Source: Brevibacterium limosum
GTDB taxonomy: Bacteria; Actinomycetota; Actinomycetes; Actinomycetales; Brevibacteriaceae
Reading direction: 5' to 3'
Assembly (NCBI RefSeq): GCF_011617705.1
Contig: NZ_CP050154.1
Span: forward strand, 1,054,001 to 1,118,000
Length of the DNA stretch: 64,000 bases
A program made the position numbers and the translations under genes. A model generated the notes under the pieces. It was not told the origin of the DNA and did no database searches. It saw nothing but the letters and a program-made list of their open reading frames with translations. Of the stretch, positions 29,353 to 37,587 are shown in pieces (position 1 is the first letter of the stretch; every line of letters starts with the position of its first letter).

Positions 29353-30450
29353 ATGGCGAAGCAGAACGATCGGCCGACCCTGGCCACGGTCGCTGCACGC
29401 GCCGGAGTGAGCATCAAGACCGCCTCCCGCGTCCTCAACGGCGAAAAGCACGTCGCCGCCTCGACCGCCGAGAAGGTCGAAACCGCTGCCGACGAACTCG
29501 GATTCCGCCTCAATCCCACCGCCAGACGATTGCGGGCCGGCGGCCGCTCACCCTATATCGGAGTGGTCCTCTCCGACGCCGGGGATGCCTTCCAAGCCCG
29601 CGCCTTCGCCGCCGTGGAAGCCGAACTCGCAGCCCTCGACCTGCGCCCGGTAGTGACCGTGGTCGGTGACGACCCGGACCGTGAGGAAGCCTTCCTCGAC
29701 GAATGCCTCGCCAATGATCTCACCGGGATCATCGTCATCCGGACCCATCCCGAGGCGGCCGAGACCTACGCGCGAGCCGCCTCGGCGCCGGGCACCCGAG
29801 TCGTCTCCCTCGACCCCGCGGTCGCGGGCCCAGGAACCAGCACCGTCGCAGGTGATGACCGTGAAGCGGGACGCCTCGCCGCCGAACAGCTGCTCGCCCA
29901 CGGACATGTGGCACTCGGCGTCATCGGCGACCGTTCGCCCAGCCTCATCACCACCCGCCGACTGCAGGGGGTCCAGGACGCCGTCGCCAGCCGTCGCGGC
30001 GTCGGCTGGCGCGCCTATATGCGCGAAGACGCCCACGACGAAGCCAGCGCGAAGAACGTCGTCGCCGCCTGGCTCGGATCCCGCAGCGCCCCCGGCGCCC
30101 TCATCACCCTCTCGTCCACCGTGACCCAGGGCGCCATCGATGCCTGCCGCCGCCTCGGCGAATGGCCGGCATTGGTGGGCATCGATGACTTCCCCACCGC
30201 CGAACTCCTCGACGTCACCGTCGTCGATCGCAACGTCGAATCCCTCGCCGCCGACGCGGTCCGACGACTGCAGGCCGGCGCGGAATCCGGCGGTCCCGAG
30301 GTCGGTGGGGACCGCCTCGGCGAGCGGGATGGTCCGACCCGTGAGGAGACGACGGGGACTGGCCGTGGCGGTGAAAGCGAACCGGATTTCGACAATGCGC
30401 TGTGCGTCATCGCTCGTGGCAGCGGTGAGGAGCCTCCGGACGCCCGCTGA
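29353..30450 (+). CDS. LacI-family transcriptional regulator
   Basis: A sugar-responsive repressor of 365 residues. The N-terminal helix-turn-helix reads PTLATVAARAGVSIKTASRVLNGEKHVAASTAEKV, followed by the hinge RRLRAGGRSPYIGVVLSDAGDAF and a periplasmic-binding-protein-like sensor domain with GDDREAGRLAAEQLLAHGH and VVDRNVESLAADAVRRL. A charged, low-complexity insert near the C-terminus (about 320-350) is unusual and contains a CCTCGGCGAG copy. It directly precedes a sugar ABC importer whose promoter has a perfect LacI-type operator, so it probably regulates that. ACGGTTGTC near 29291-29299 resembles half of the operator, suggesting autoregulation. Confidence 0.92.
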   Translation: MAKQNDRPTLATVAARAGVSIKTASRVLNGEKHVAASTAEKVETAADELGFRLNPTARRLRAGGRSPYIGVVLSDAGDAFQARAFAAVEAELAALDLRPVVTVVGDDPDREEAFLDECLANDLTGIIVIRTHPEAAETYARAASAPGTRVVSLDPAVAGPGTSTVAGDDREAGRLAAEQLLAHGHVALGVIGDRSPSLITTRRLQGVQDAVASRRGVGWRAYMREDAHDEASAKNVVAAWLGSRSAPGALITLSSTVTQGAIDACRRLGEWPALVGIDDFPTAELLDVTVVDRNVESLAADAVRRLQAGAESGGPEVGGDRLGERDGPTREETTGTGRGGESEPDFDNALCVIARGSGEEPPDAR

Positions 30451-30507
30451 AAACTTTTGCCGAAACAGTTGACAGCAGGCGACGTTCAGCGAATCATATT
30501 CATCAGC

Positions 30508-30523
30508 CTGACAACGTTGTCAG
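30508..30523. promoter_or_regulatory. LacI-type operator at sugar ABC importer promoter
   Basis: CTGACAACGTTGTCAG is a perfect 16-bp palindrome with the central CG pair typical of LacI-family operators. It lies 20 bases before the substrate-binding-protein gene and downstream of a TTGACA (30469-30474) and an AT-rich -10 region (30492-30500), a position that would repress. Confidence 0.85.
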
Positions 30524-30542
30524 AAAGATTGAAAGGTTCACA

Positions 30543-31637
30543 ATGAGGCACAACCTTAAGTCCCACAAGAAGCTGGCGCTCCTCGGTGCCTCGGTCGCTA
30601 TCGGAGCTCTCGCGCTCAGCGGCTGCGGCAACCAGAAAGGCCAAGGCAATGATCAAGCTGACAGCGGATCCGGGGGCGACGGCGACGTCACCATCGCGCT
30701 GCTTCTGCCCGAGTCGAAGACCACCCGCTACGAGTCGCTCGACAAGCCGAACTTCGAGAAGTACCTCAAAGAGGCCAACCCGGACGCGAAGGTCGAATAC
30801 CGCAACGCCAACCAAGATGCGACTCAGCAGCAGCAACAGGTTGAGGCAGCCGTGACAGAGGGCGTCGACGCCATCGTCCTCGACCCCGTCGATGCCTCTG
30901 CTGTGTCCTCGGCGTTGTCGAAGGCGAAAGCGAAGAAGATCCCGGTCATTTCCTACGACCGCTTCTTCGAAGGCGCGGACTACTACACCTCTTTCGACAA
31001 TAAGAAGATCGGCAACTTGCAGGGCCAGGCTGTCCTCGACGGGCTCAAGGCTGCCGGCACCGATCTGAAGTCGGGCCCTGTGTGGATGGTCAACGGCGAC
31101 CCGAAGGACCCCAACGCCGCGGACTTCAAGGCCGGAGCCGAGGAGACGCTCAAGGACGCGGGCGTCGACATCGCCGGCAGCCACGACACCCTCGATTGGA
31201 ACCCCGACGATGCCCGCCAGTGGGTCGAAGGTCAGCTGCAGAGCGCCGACGAGAAGCCCATCGCGATCTACGCGGCCAACGACGGAACCGCTGGTGGCGT
31301 CATCGCCGCGACGAAGAGAGCCAAGGTCGACCCCGTCGTGACGGGCCAGGACGCCGAGGTCGATGGTCTGCAGAACATCCTCAAGGGTGACCAGTACGCC
31401 ACGATCTACAAGTCGATCCCGCCGCAGGCCGAATTCGCCGCCAAGGCCGCTGTCGCGCTGGCCGGAGGAGAGAAGCCGGAGGCAGGAACGACCTACAAGG
31501 ACACTCCGACGGATTTCGTCGAGGCCAAGGTCGTCACGAAGGACAACATCAAGGACATCGTCGGCGACCAGATCAAGGCCTCCGACATCTGCACCAGCAA
31601 GGTGGAGAAGCTCTGTGAGGACGCCGGCGTCAAATGA
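30543..31637 (+). CDS. Sugar ABC transporter substrate-binding lipoprotein (XylF-like)
   Basis: An extracellular sugar receptor of 364 residues, anchored by lipid. The signal peptide has a basic N-region and a lipobox LSGC with Cys28. The mature part begins with a Gly/Asp/Ser spacer, then the type 1 periplasmic-binding fold: VTIALLLPESKTTRYESLDKP, EGVDAIVLDPVDASAV, KIPVISYDRFFEGADYYTSFDN, and AIYAANDGTAGGVIAA. This pattern is closest to xylose-type binding proteins, but the sugar is not proven. The ATP-binding and permease genes follow after 113 bases. Confidence 0.92.
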   Translation: MRHNLKSHKKLALLGASVAIGALALSGCGNQKGQGNDQADSGSGGDGDVTIALLLPESKTTRYESLDKPNFEKYLKEANPDAKVEYRNANQDATQQQQQVEAAVTEGVDAIVLDPVDASAVSSALSKAKAKKIPVISYDRFFEGADYYTSFDNKKIGNLQGQAVLDGLKAAGTDLKSGPVWMVNGDPKDPNAADFKAGAEETLKDAGVDIAGSHDTLDWNPDDARQWVEGQLQSADEKPIAIYAANDGTAGGVIAATKRAKVDPVVTGQDAEVDGLQNILKGDQYATIYKSIPPQAEFAAKAAVALAGGEKPEAGTTYKDTPTDFVEAKVVTKDNIKDIVGDQIKASDICTSKVEKLCEDAGVK

Positions 31638-31750
31638 CCTTGTGTGATGCACTTCTGCGGAGACGCAGGCGCGCAAAGACAGCCCACCTGTCGGCGACCG
31701 TGACAAGGTCGCCGGCAGGCCGGGCCGACAATCGTGACAAGTAGGAACAG

Positions 31751-32575
31751 ATGACATCTGAGACACCCGAACCGGGCCCCGCAACATCGCGACCACCGGG
31801 ACACGGCAGCGAACCCGTGCTCGAGATGCGCGGAATCAACAAGCGATTCGGAGCCGTTCAGGCTCTGACCGACATCCATCTCACAATTGGTCGCGGCGAA
31901 GTCGTCGGCCTCGTCGGTGACAACGGCGCCGGCAAGTCGACGCTCATCAAGGTCATCGCCGGAGTTCATACAGCGGATGAGGGCGAACTCATCATGAACG
32001 GCACAGCACAGAAGTTCTCCTCCCCGAAGGATGCGCAGAAAGCCGGAGTCGCCACCGTCTTCCAGGATCTGGCACTGTGCGAGAACCTCGACGTCGTGGC
32101 CAACCTGTTCCTCGGGCATGAGAAGACCCGCAGCGGCGTGCTCGACGAGGTGGCCATGGAAGCGAAATCCTGGGAGCTGCTGCGGAGCCTGTCGGCGAAG
32201 ATCCCGAGCGTCCGCGTACCGATTGCGGCCCTGTCCGGCGGCCAACGCCAGACGGTCGCGATAGCTCGATCCCTCCTCGGTGAACCGTCTCTGGTCATGC
32301 TCGATGAGCCGACGGCCGCCCTCGGCGTGGCTCAGACGGCCGAGGTGCTCAACCTCATCGAGAGGCTGAAAGAACGTGATCTGGGAGTGCTGCTCGTCAG
32401 CCACAACATGGCCGATGTGCAGGCTGTCGCCGATCGTGTCCACGTGTTGCGGCTGGGCAAGGACGTCGGCGACTTCGCCGGTGATGAGCGCACCGATGTG
32501 CTCGTGGCCGCGATCACCGGAGCCAGTGACAATGTCGTGACCCAAAGGGCGACACGAAGGGGAGAGCGCCGATGA
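31751..32575 (+). CDS. Sugar ABC transporter ATP-binding protein, single-domain
   Basis: The energising ATPase of the importer. Walker A GDNGAGKST, Q-loop VFQDLALCENLDV, signature ALSGGQRQTVAIARSLL, Walker B LVMLDEPTAALGV and H-loop LLVSHN. With 274 residues it has one nucleotide-binding domain, unlike the duplicated RbsA/XylG of E. coli; single-domain versions are common in actinobacteria and work as dimers. The first 22 residues are Pro/Gly-rich and poorly conserved. The stop overlaps the permease start (ATGA). Confidence 0.93.
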   Translation: MTSETPEPGPATSRPPGHGSEPVLEMRGINKRFGAVQALTDIHLTIGRGEVVGLVGDNGAGKSTLIKVIAGVHTADEGELIMNGTAQKFSSPKDAQKAGVATVFQDLALCENLDVVANLFLGHEKTRSGVLDEVAMEAKSWELLRSLSAKIPSVRVPIAALSGGQRQTVAIARSLLGEPSLVMLDEPTAALGVAQTAEVLNLIERLKERDLGVLLVSHNMADVQAVADRVHVLRLGKDVGDFAGDERTDVLVAAITGASDNVVTQRATRRGERR

Positions 32576-33783
32576 CCCGGAATTCCTTCATCACGGACGA
32601 GAGAATCTCTCATGAGGGTTTCTTGGCCACCTTCATCCGTCGTGTGCGAGAGGGCCAGCTCGGCTCGTTGCCGGTGATCCTCGCGCTCGTCGTCATCGTC
32701 ATCGTGTTCCAATCGGCAAACAGCAAATTCATCTCACCGGCAAACCTCGTCAATCTATCGACAACGGTTGCCTACATCGCGATCCTCGCTCTGGGCATCA
32801 ACCTCATCCTGCTCCTCGGCGAGATCGATCTGTCCTTGGCGCAGTTGGGCGGATTGGCGGCCTCGCTTCTCGGTGTGCTCGTGGTCAGACAGGGCGTGCC
32901 GCCGGTGATGGCTTTGATCATCATGCTGCTGCTCGGTCTTGTCGTCGGCGCAATCCAGGGCTGGTTCTTCGCCGTAGTTGGAATACCGGCGTTCGTCGTG
33001 ACCTTGGCCGGGTTGCTTGCCTACACCGGCCTGACGCTGACAACGTTGGGCACGCAGAAGAACCTGTCGATGGCGGATACTTTCGCCTTCGAATTCTCGA
33101 GCTTCTACTTCCCGGCTGTCTGGGCGTATGCGTTCGGCGCGATCGCGGTCGTCGGCTTCGGTGCGGGCATCGTCTATTCGAAGACGCGACGACATAACGA
33201 AGGACTCGACGCGCCCAGCTGGACCTCGGTGATCGTGCGGATCGCAGTGCTGACGATCATCGTGTTCGGGTTCCTCATCCTCGTCAATCAGGACTTCGGC
33301 CTGGCGATGCCGTTCTTCCTCATGCTCGTCATCGCGATCGTCATTGACCTCGTTCTGCGCAAGACCCGCTACGGTCGTTCGATCTACGCCGTCGGCGGCA
33401 AGGTCGAGGCAGCCCGGCGCGCCGGCATCCGCGTGACGTGGGTGCGGATCAGCGTGTTCATGGCCGCCGGAGTGCTCGCCGCACTCTTCGGATTCATCAA
33501 GACAGGGGTGACGACGAACGCGGGATCGACCTTGGTGGGCACCCAGGATCTCCTCGATGCGATCGCGGCGGCCGTCATCGGCGGCACCTCGCTCTTCGGC
33601 GGTCGAGGTTCTGCCTGGGCCGCTGTTCTCGGTGCCCTGGTCGTCGGCGCGATCAAGAACGGGCTGTCCCTCATCGGCTTCAACTCCGATGCGCAGCAGA
33701 TCATCACCGCGGTCGTTCTGCTCGCCGCCGTCGTCATCGACGCGCTCAGCCGTCGCGGCCAGAGGTACGTCGGGCGGGGGTAG
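32572..33783 (+). CDS. Sugar ABC transporter permease (XylH-like)
   Basis: A 403-residue integral membrane protein with about ten membrane segments, such as LPVILALVVIVIVFQSAN, VAYIAILALGINLILLLGEIDLS, and the late AAAVIGGTSLFGGRGSAWAA cytoplasmic loop region that marks the RbsC/XylH family and contacts the ATPase. A longer central segment (about 160-235) separates the halves, as in XylH. It ends the operon. No catabolic gene for the sugar is adjacent. Confidence 0.93.
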   Translation: MTRNSFITDERISHEGFLATFIRRVREGQLGSLPVILALVVIVIVFQSANSKFISPANLVNLSTTVAYIAILALGINLILLLGEIDLSLAQLGGLAASLLGVLVVRQGVPPVMALIIMLLLGLVVGAIQGWFFAVVGIPAFVVTLAGLLAYTGLTLTTLGTQKNLSMADTFAFEFSSFYFPAVWAYAFGAIAVVGFGAGIVYSKTRRHNEGLDAPSWTSVIVRIAVLTIIVFGFLILVNQDFGLAMPFFLMLVIAIVIDLVLRKTRYGRSIYAVGGKVEAARRAGIRVTWVRISVFMAAGVLAALFGFIKTGVTTNAGSTLVGTQDLLDAIAAAVIGGTSLFGGRGSAWAAVLGALVVGAIKNGLSLIGFNSDAQQIITAVVLLAAVVIDALSRRGQRYVGRG

Positions 33784-33807
33784 TGCAGGAGGCGGGCGGT
33801 CTGCGGC

Positions 33808-34323
33808 TCAGCGCTCGGAGATCAGTTCGGCTTCGACGACTGGAGTGATCGGGTTGCCCACTCCTGTGGTGATGAGCTGGTGCAAGCTGTCGTGGGCATG
33901 GCGTGTCCACCCTCGCGCGCAGCCGTCATAGCAGGCCAGCGCCGGGGTCAGGCCCTCGTGGGTGAAGGACAGTCGAGTACCAGAGTCCGTGGGTTCGATC
34001 TCGAAACGCACGCTCGTCCCCGCCCACTCATCGACGTCGTCCGGCGAGGTTCCGAACTGATTGTCCAGGATTCTCCACACGACCCGTTCCGAGGGAACCA
34101 ACTCGGTGACCTCGGCGCGGGTCGTGTGGATCTGCGGAACCGTATAGACGAACTCGCCGAGGCGGTCGGTCGCCCCGTCGATGCGCTGCGACCACCAGCC
34201 GCGCACATTCGTTACCGCATCGAAGACGGCTTGTGGTGATTGCGTCACCTCATAGTTGAAGGTGAAGTCCGATGATGGCTTGGTGTCGGGAGGATGAGTG
34301 GGTTTGGGAGTGGCGACCAACAT
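33808..34323 (-). CDS. SRPBCC (AHSA1-like) family protein, 5' end at a deletion junction
   Basis: A START-like fold protein. The recognisable part starts at FTFNYEVTQSPQAVFDAVTNVRGWWS and continues with VPSERVVWRILDN, WAGTSVRFEIEPTDSGTRLSFTHEGL and GCARGWTRHAHDSLHQLI. The first 20 residues from the ATG at 34323 are Pro/Thr-rich and read antisense to the truncated HxlR gene on the other strand, so the original start has probably been lost. It may still be translated from this or another start. The partner ligand is unknown. Confidence 0.65.
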   Translation of the reverse strand: MLVATPKPTHPPDTKPSSDFTFNYEVTQSPQAVFDAVTNVRGWWSQRIDGATDRLGEFVYTVPQIHTTRAEVTELVPSERVVWRILDNQFGTSPDDVDEWAGTSVRFEIEPTDSGTRLSFTHEGLTPALACYDGCARGWTRHAHDSLHQLITTGVGNPITPVVEAELISER

Positions 34324-34630
34324 CCTCACCAAACGGCTCGATGGCTTCGTCGAGGCCGGAGTCATGACTCGGCAACCAAGTCCTTCCGGAGTCGAGTATC
34401 TGCTCACCGATAAAGGGCATGACCTGAAAGGCGTACTCATCGCGTTCACCGACTGGGGCGATCGCTGGGAGGCGCCGAACGGGAGGCCGATCATCTACCG
34501 GCACAATGACTGCGCAGGTGAAGTGCACAGCTCGACACGCTGTGACTCCTGTGGTCAGCAGCCTGACATCGTCACGGTCTCCAAGGGGCCGGGAATGCCC
34601 GACGAGAAATGGGCGCACCGGCGGAAGTAA
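34298..34630 (+). pseudogene. 5'-truncated HxlR-family regulator
   Basis: The frame matches the second half of an HxlR winged helix: LGVATNILTKRLDGFVEAGVM, then YLLTDKGHDLKGVLIAFTDWGDRW, and a complete C-terminus with CxxC (CDSCGQQ). The N-terminal recognition part, including the usual leading Cys, is missing: an in-frame TGA at 34295-34297 lies directly before the GTG, and sequence upstream belongs to the antisense SRPBCC gene. Without the first helices it cannot form the usual DNA-binding domain. It probably resulted from a deletion that fused two formerly divergent genes. Confidence 0.75.
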
Positions 34631-34663
34631 GGCATCGCATCGGACTTCAAAACTGAGCTTGGG

Positions 34664-35557
34664 CTAGTTTCGTCTGACGGACGCGTGCTTGATCTTTTGT
34701 AGTTTTGCGAGATCTTCTGGGCTCATAGAACCAGCGCTCAGTCGATCCAGATAAGGTCTTTCGGCTTTGAAGACATCGAAGTTGTTCAGATCGCCCAGCG
34801 AACTCTGCCAGAGGCGAAGCTTAGATTCGTATGTAATGCGATGATGCATGTGACTGCCGAGGGCCTGAGGTATCCAGCCGTACTTTGATCCGCGTTCGAG
34901 TTGGTAGTCGATGGCACGACTGACGGATGCTGCTATCCAATCGGCAAACTGAATATTGGAGCTGAGTGCACTGTCGATGTGCATGGGCGGCTCAATAGCA
35001 GCATTCATTTCCCGAAATTCTTGGGCACGTGAGAATATGTGTGCGTAAATCGTGGCTGCTCTTTCGGCCCGCTGCTTCTCATTGATCTGGTCCATCAGCA
35101 TCAGCAAGTTTTCGCCGCAGTTGTCAGCGTGACGACAGAGGCGGTTGACCGACTCTCGCATAGCTGAACCTTCGCGTTGCACATCGGAGAGCCGCACTTG
35201 CTTCCTGGTGCCGACTTCCTTCTGTTCGGCATAGTAGAAGACTTGTCCACTTAGTTCTGCGAGCCTGTTGATCAGCCCGCGAAAGACACGGATCTGTTCA
35301 CTGTAGCTTCGCCAAGCGTCTGGGGTGAAGATATCTGATCCCTTGCGTTCCCAGCGGCCCGGGTTCTCTACGTCCCGAAGTTCGCTGGCAAAGACACGTC
35401 GCTTCTCTGAAGTGAAGATCTGTCCGAATCTCCGAGCCGAGCTTTCGGGAATGACGAAACCTGCGTAGCCGAAGACGGGATTGGTGTTGAATTTTGGGTG
35501 GTCCTTGGCGACGTAAGGGCCGGGTTCACCGATCTCATCGATATAGGCGAGCAACAT
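34664..35557 (-). CDS. DUF3800 domain-containing protein
   Basis: A 297-residue protein of a family typical of mobile and accessory regions, with a predicted RNase H-like or nuclease-like fold. Seen are the N-terminal LLAYIDEIGEPGPY (conserved Asp/Glu of the domain), FGYAGFVIPE, and the late SNIQFADWIAASVSRAI where Gln-Phe-Ala-Asp is conserved. The ATG at 35557 follows GGGTAGGG by 7 bases; a TTG two codons earlier is possible. Base composition is visibly less GC-rich and codon use less biased than neighbours, suggesting acquisition by transfer. The biological role is not established. A structured element lies just upstream. Confidence 0.85.
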   Translation of the reverse strand: MLLAYIDEIGEPGPYVAKDHPKFNTNPVFGYAGFVIPESSARRFGQIFTSEKRRVFASELRDVENPGRWERKGSDIFTPDAWRSYSEQIRVFRGLINRLAELSGQVFYYAEQKEVGTRKQVRLSDVQREGSAMRESVNRLCRHADNCGENLLMLMDQINEKQRAERAATIYAHIFSRAQEFREMNAAIEPPMHIDSALSSNIQFADWIAASVSRAIDYQLERGSKYGWIPQALGSHMHHRITYESKLRLWQSSLGDLNNFDVFKAERPYLDRLSAGSMSPEDLAKLQKIKHASVRRN

Positions 35558-35591
35558 GGCCAAACCCTACCCAGCGGCTCTGACATGAGAC

Positions 35592-35659
35592 CCAACGCAG
35601 AAACCCACGTCAGAGACGTGGGTTTGCGACTTGGCGCTCTAGGAGGTGATCTCCTCGCT
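35592..35659. ncRNA. Candidate structured RNA element upstream of the DUF3800 gene
   Basis: A compound stem: CCAA and CGC (35592-35598) pair with GCG (35626-35628) and TTGG (35631-35634), enclosing a perfect 10-bp helix AAACCCACGT (35601-35610) with ACGTGGGTTT (35616-35625) and a 5-base loop. A second hairpin, AGGAG-GTGAT-CTCCT, follows at 35641-35655, with GCG/CGC outside it. Conserved RNA motifs associated with DUF3800 genes have been described in the literature from comparative genomics. Whether this is one of them, and which strand is transcribed, is inference. Confidence 0.45.
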
Positions 35660-35830
35660 ACCACCTCAATGTTCTCACAGCGCAGATTTCCCCGCAATAG
35701 CTGTGGCGTGGGGGAGCAGCGGCAACCGTGATGGAAGAGCGTATTCGGTGCTCATCATCCGTTGTTGTACTTTCGACATCGGAGGAGTCGCCGTGCCTCG
35801 GTCGGACTGATACAGTCGGAGCCAATGACA

Positions 35831-35937
35831 TGGGGTGCCTCATGAGGATCCGTTCGCACCAAGATGATGCGCACGGAGGACACCGAGGCTGAGAGAACAC
35901 CCATCGAACCTGATCTGGGCCATACTAGCGAAGGGAT
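35831..35937 (+). promoter_or_regulatory. TPP riboswitch
   Basis: The thi-box consensus is present in order: GGGGTGCC at 35832-35839, GGCTGAGA at 35887-35894, ACCC, GAACCTGATCTGG at 35906-35918, and CTAGCGAAGGGA at 35925-35936. The last segment includes the ribosome binding site for thiM, so thiamine pyrophosphate binding would sequester it and block translation. The P3 arm is enlarged (35840-35886). Confidence 0.97.
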
Positions 35938-35941
35938 CGTC

Positions 35942-36856
35942 ATGGTTGACTTCGACCTGCGTTCTGCGAATGCGCGACTGCGCGCAAGCAATCCACTCAT
36001 CCAATGCATCACGAACACCGTCGTGCAGCAGTTCAGCGCCAATGTGCTCCTGGCCGTCGGCGCGTCCCCGGCGATGCTCGATCACGAGGCCGATGCCGGG
36101 CAGTTCGCCGGGATCGCCAGCGGAGTCCTCGTCAACTTCGGAACCGCATCGAACCACCAGCTGCTCGCCGCCGATGCCGCCATCGGCGTCGCGAACGCCG
36201 CCGGCAAGCCCTGGGCTCTCGATCCCGTCAGCGTCGGTGCCGTCGACTTCCGCACCTCCCGCATCCGTCGCGCCGCCGCCGATCACCCCACCGCCATCCG
36301 CGCCAACGCCTCCGAGATCGCAGCGCTCGCCGGAGTCGGCCTCGGCGGACGCGGAGTCGACTCCACCGATGAAGTCGATGCCGTCCTTCCCGCCGCCGCG
36401 AAGCTGGCCCGAGACACAGGCGCGATCGTCGCCGTCTCCGGACCCACCGACGCCGTCGTCTCCCACGTCGACGGCATCGACCATGTCGCCCGCATCTCAG
36501 GCGGCCACGAGTTCATGCCGCTGGTCATCGGCACCGGCTGCTCGCTCGGCGCCGTCACCGTCGCCTACCTGGCCGCAGCGCGCAGCGGCCTGGCCGATCC
36601 CGGCGCCGACGCCTCAGCCGTGGACTCGGCGGAAGAGTCCGCGAACGGTGGGTCCGCCTCGGCGAGGTTCGAAGCCGTGGTCGCCGCCCACGCCCACTTC
36701 GCGGTCGCCGGTGAAATCGCCGCCGACGGAGCGAAGGGTCCGGGCAGCTACTCCGTGAACTTCCTCGACGCGCTCCACGCCGTCGACGGCGACCGGCTCG
36801 CACAGGCCAGGGTCAGCCTCGACACGCTCGTCGCCAGCGAAGGCACCCAGGCATGA
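35942..36856 (+). CDS. thiM: Hydroxyethylthiazole kinase
   Basis: Phosphorylates 4-methyl-5-(2-hydroxyethyl)thiazole for thiamine salvage. It has 304 residues. NPLIQCITNTVVQQFSANVLLAVGASPAM is the substrate-binding N-terminus, PWALDPVSVGAVDFR lies in the middle, and the anion-hole GTGCSLGAVTVAYLA holds the catalytic Cys region. A small acidic insert near residue 225 includes a CCTCGGCGAG copy. ATG 35942 is set by the riboswitch-embedded AAGGGA. It overlaps thiE (ATGA) and heads a thiamine salvage operon. Confidence 0.95.
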   Translation: MVDFDLRSANARLRASNPLIQCITNTVVQQFSANVLLAVGASPAMLDHEADAGQFAGIASGVLVNFGTASNHQLLAADAAIGVANAAGKPWALDPVSVGAVDFRTSRIRRAAADHPTAIRANASEIAALAGVGLGGRGVDSTDEVDAVLPAAAKLARDTGAIVAVSGPTDAVVSHVDGIDHVARISGGHEFMPLVIGTGCSLGAVTVAYLAAARSGLADPGADASAVDSAEESANGGSASARFEAVVAAHAHFAVAGEIAADGAKGPGSYSVNFLDALHAVDGDRLAQARVSLDTLVASEGTQA

Positions 36857-37587
36857 CCGCCGGATCCGCGCACACCGCTGACAGCGCGCACCAGACCGAC
36901 TCCCACGACCGCTTCGCCAGAATCGACACGCGCCTCTACCTGGTCACCGACTCCGCCCAGTGCGAGGCGGCCGGCCGCACCGTCGCCGAGACCGTGCAGG
37001 CCGCCGTCGCCGGGGGAGTGGGCATCGTCCAGGTCCGCGACAAGGACATCGACGACGGGGACTTCTACTCGCTCACCCGCCAGGTCATCGCCGCCGTCGA
37101 CGCCGCCACTCGCGACACCGACCGCACGGTCCCCGTCGTCCTCAACGACCGCGTCGAAGTGGCCCGTCGCCTCATCGACGAAGGCGAGACCGTGCACATC
37201 CACGTCGGCCAAACTGATGCCACCGTCGCCGAGGTGCGCGCCACGTTGGGCGAGGCACCGCTGATCGGTCTCTCGGCCGCGAACAGCGAAGAATTCGCCG
37301 CCGCCCGCGACACCGACGTCGTCGACCTCGTCGGCATCGGCCCGGTCTATGACACCTCCACGAAAGCCAACGCACCGGACGGAATCGGACCGGACCGCCT
37401 CGGCGAATTGGTGGCAGAAGCCGGAATCCCCGCTGTTGCTATCGGCGGCATCAGCGCCGACCGAGCCCCTGACCTGCAGGGACGAGGGCTGCTCGGCATC
37501 TGTGTGGTCTCGGCGATCTGCATGGCCGACGATCCGAAGACCGCGGCGGAGGAACTGCTCGCCGCATACACCGGAGGCATCCAGTGA
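36853..37587 (+). CDS. thiE: Thiamine-phosphate synthase
   Basis: Joins the pyrimidine (HMP-PP) and thiazole phosphate to form thiamine phosphate. It has 244 residues with a TIM barrel. LYLVTDSAQCE is the first strand, GGVGIVQVRDKDIDDGDFY holds the pyrophosphate-binding Arg/Asp, and VVLNDRVEVARRLIDEGETVHIHVGQ, VGIGPVYDTSTKANAPDGIG and VAIGGIS complete the phosphate site. A 27-residue non-conserved N-terminal tail precedes the fold. Translation is coupled to both neighbours through ATGA overlaps. Confidence 0.95.
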   Translation: MTAGSAHTADSAHQTDSHDRFARIDTRLYLVTDSAQCEAAGRTVAETVQAAVAGGVGIVQVRDKDIDDGDFYSLTRQVIAAVDAATRDTDRTVPVVLNDRVEVARRLIDEGETVHIHVGQTDATVAEVRATLGEAPLIGLSAANSEEFAAARDTDVVDLVGIGPVYDTSTKANAPDGIGPDRLGELVAEAGIPAVAIGGISADRAPDLQGRGLLGICVVSAICMADDPKTAAEELLAAYTGGIQ

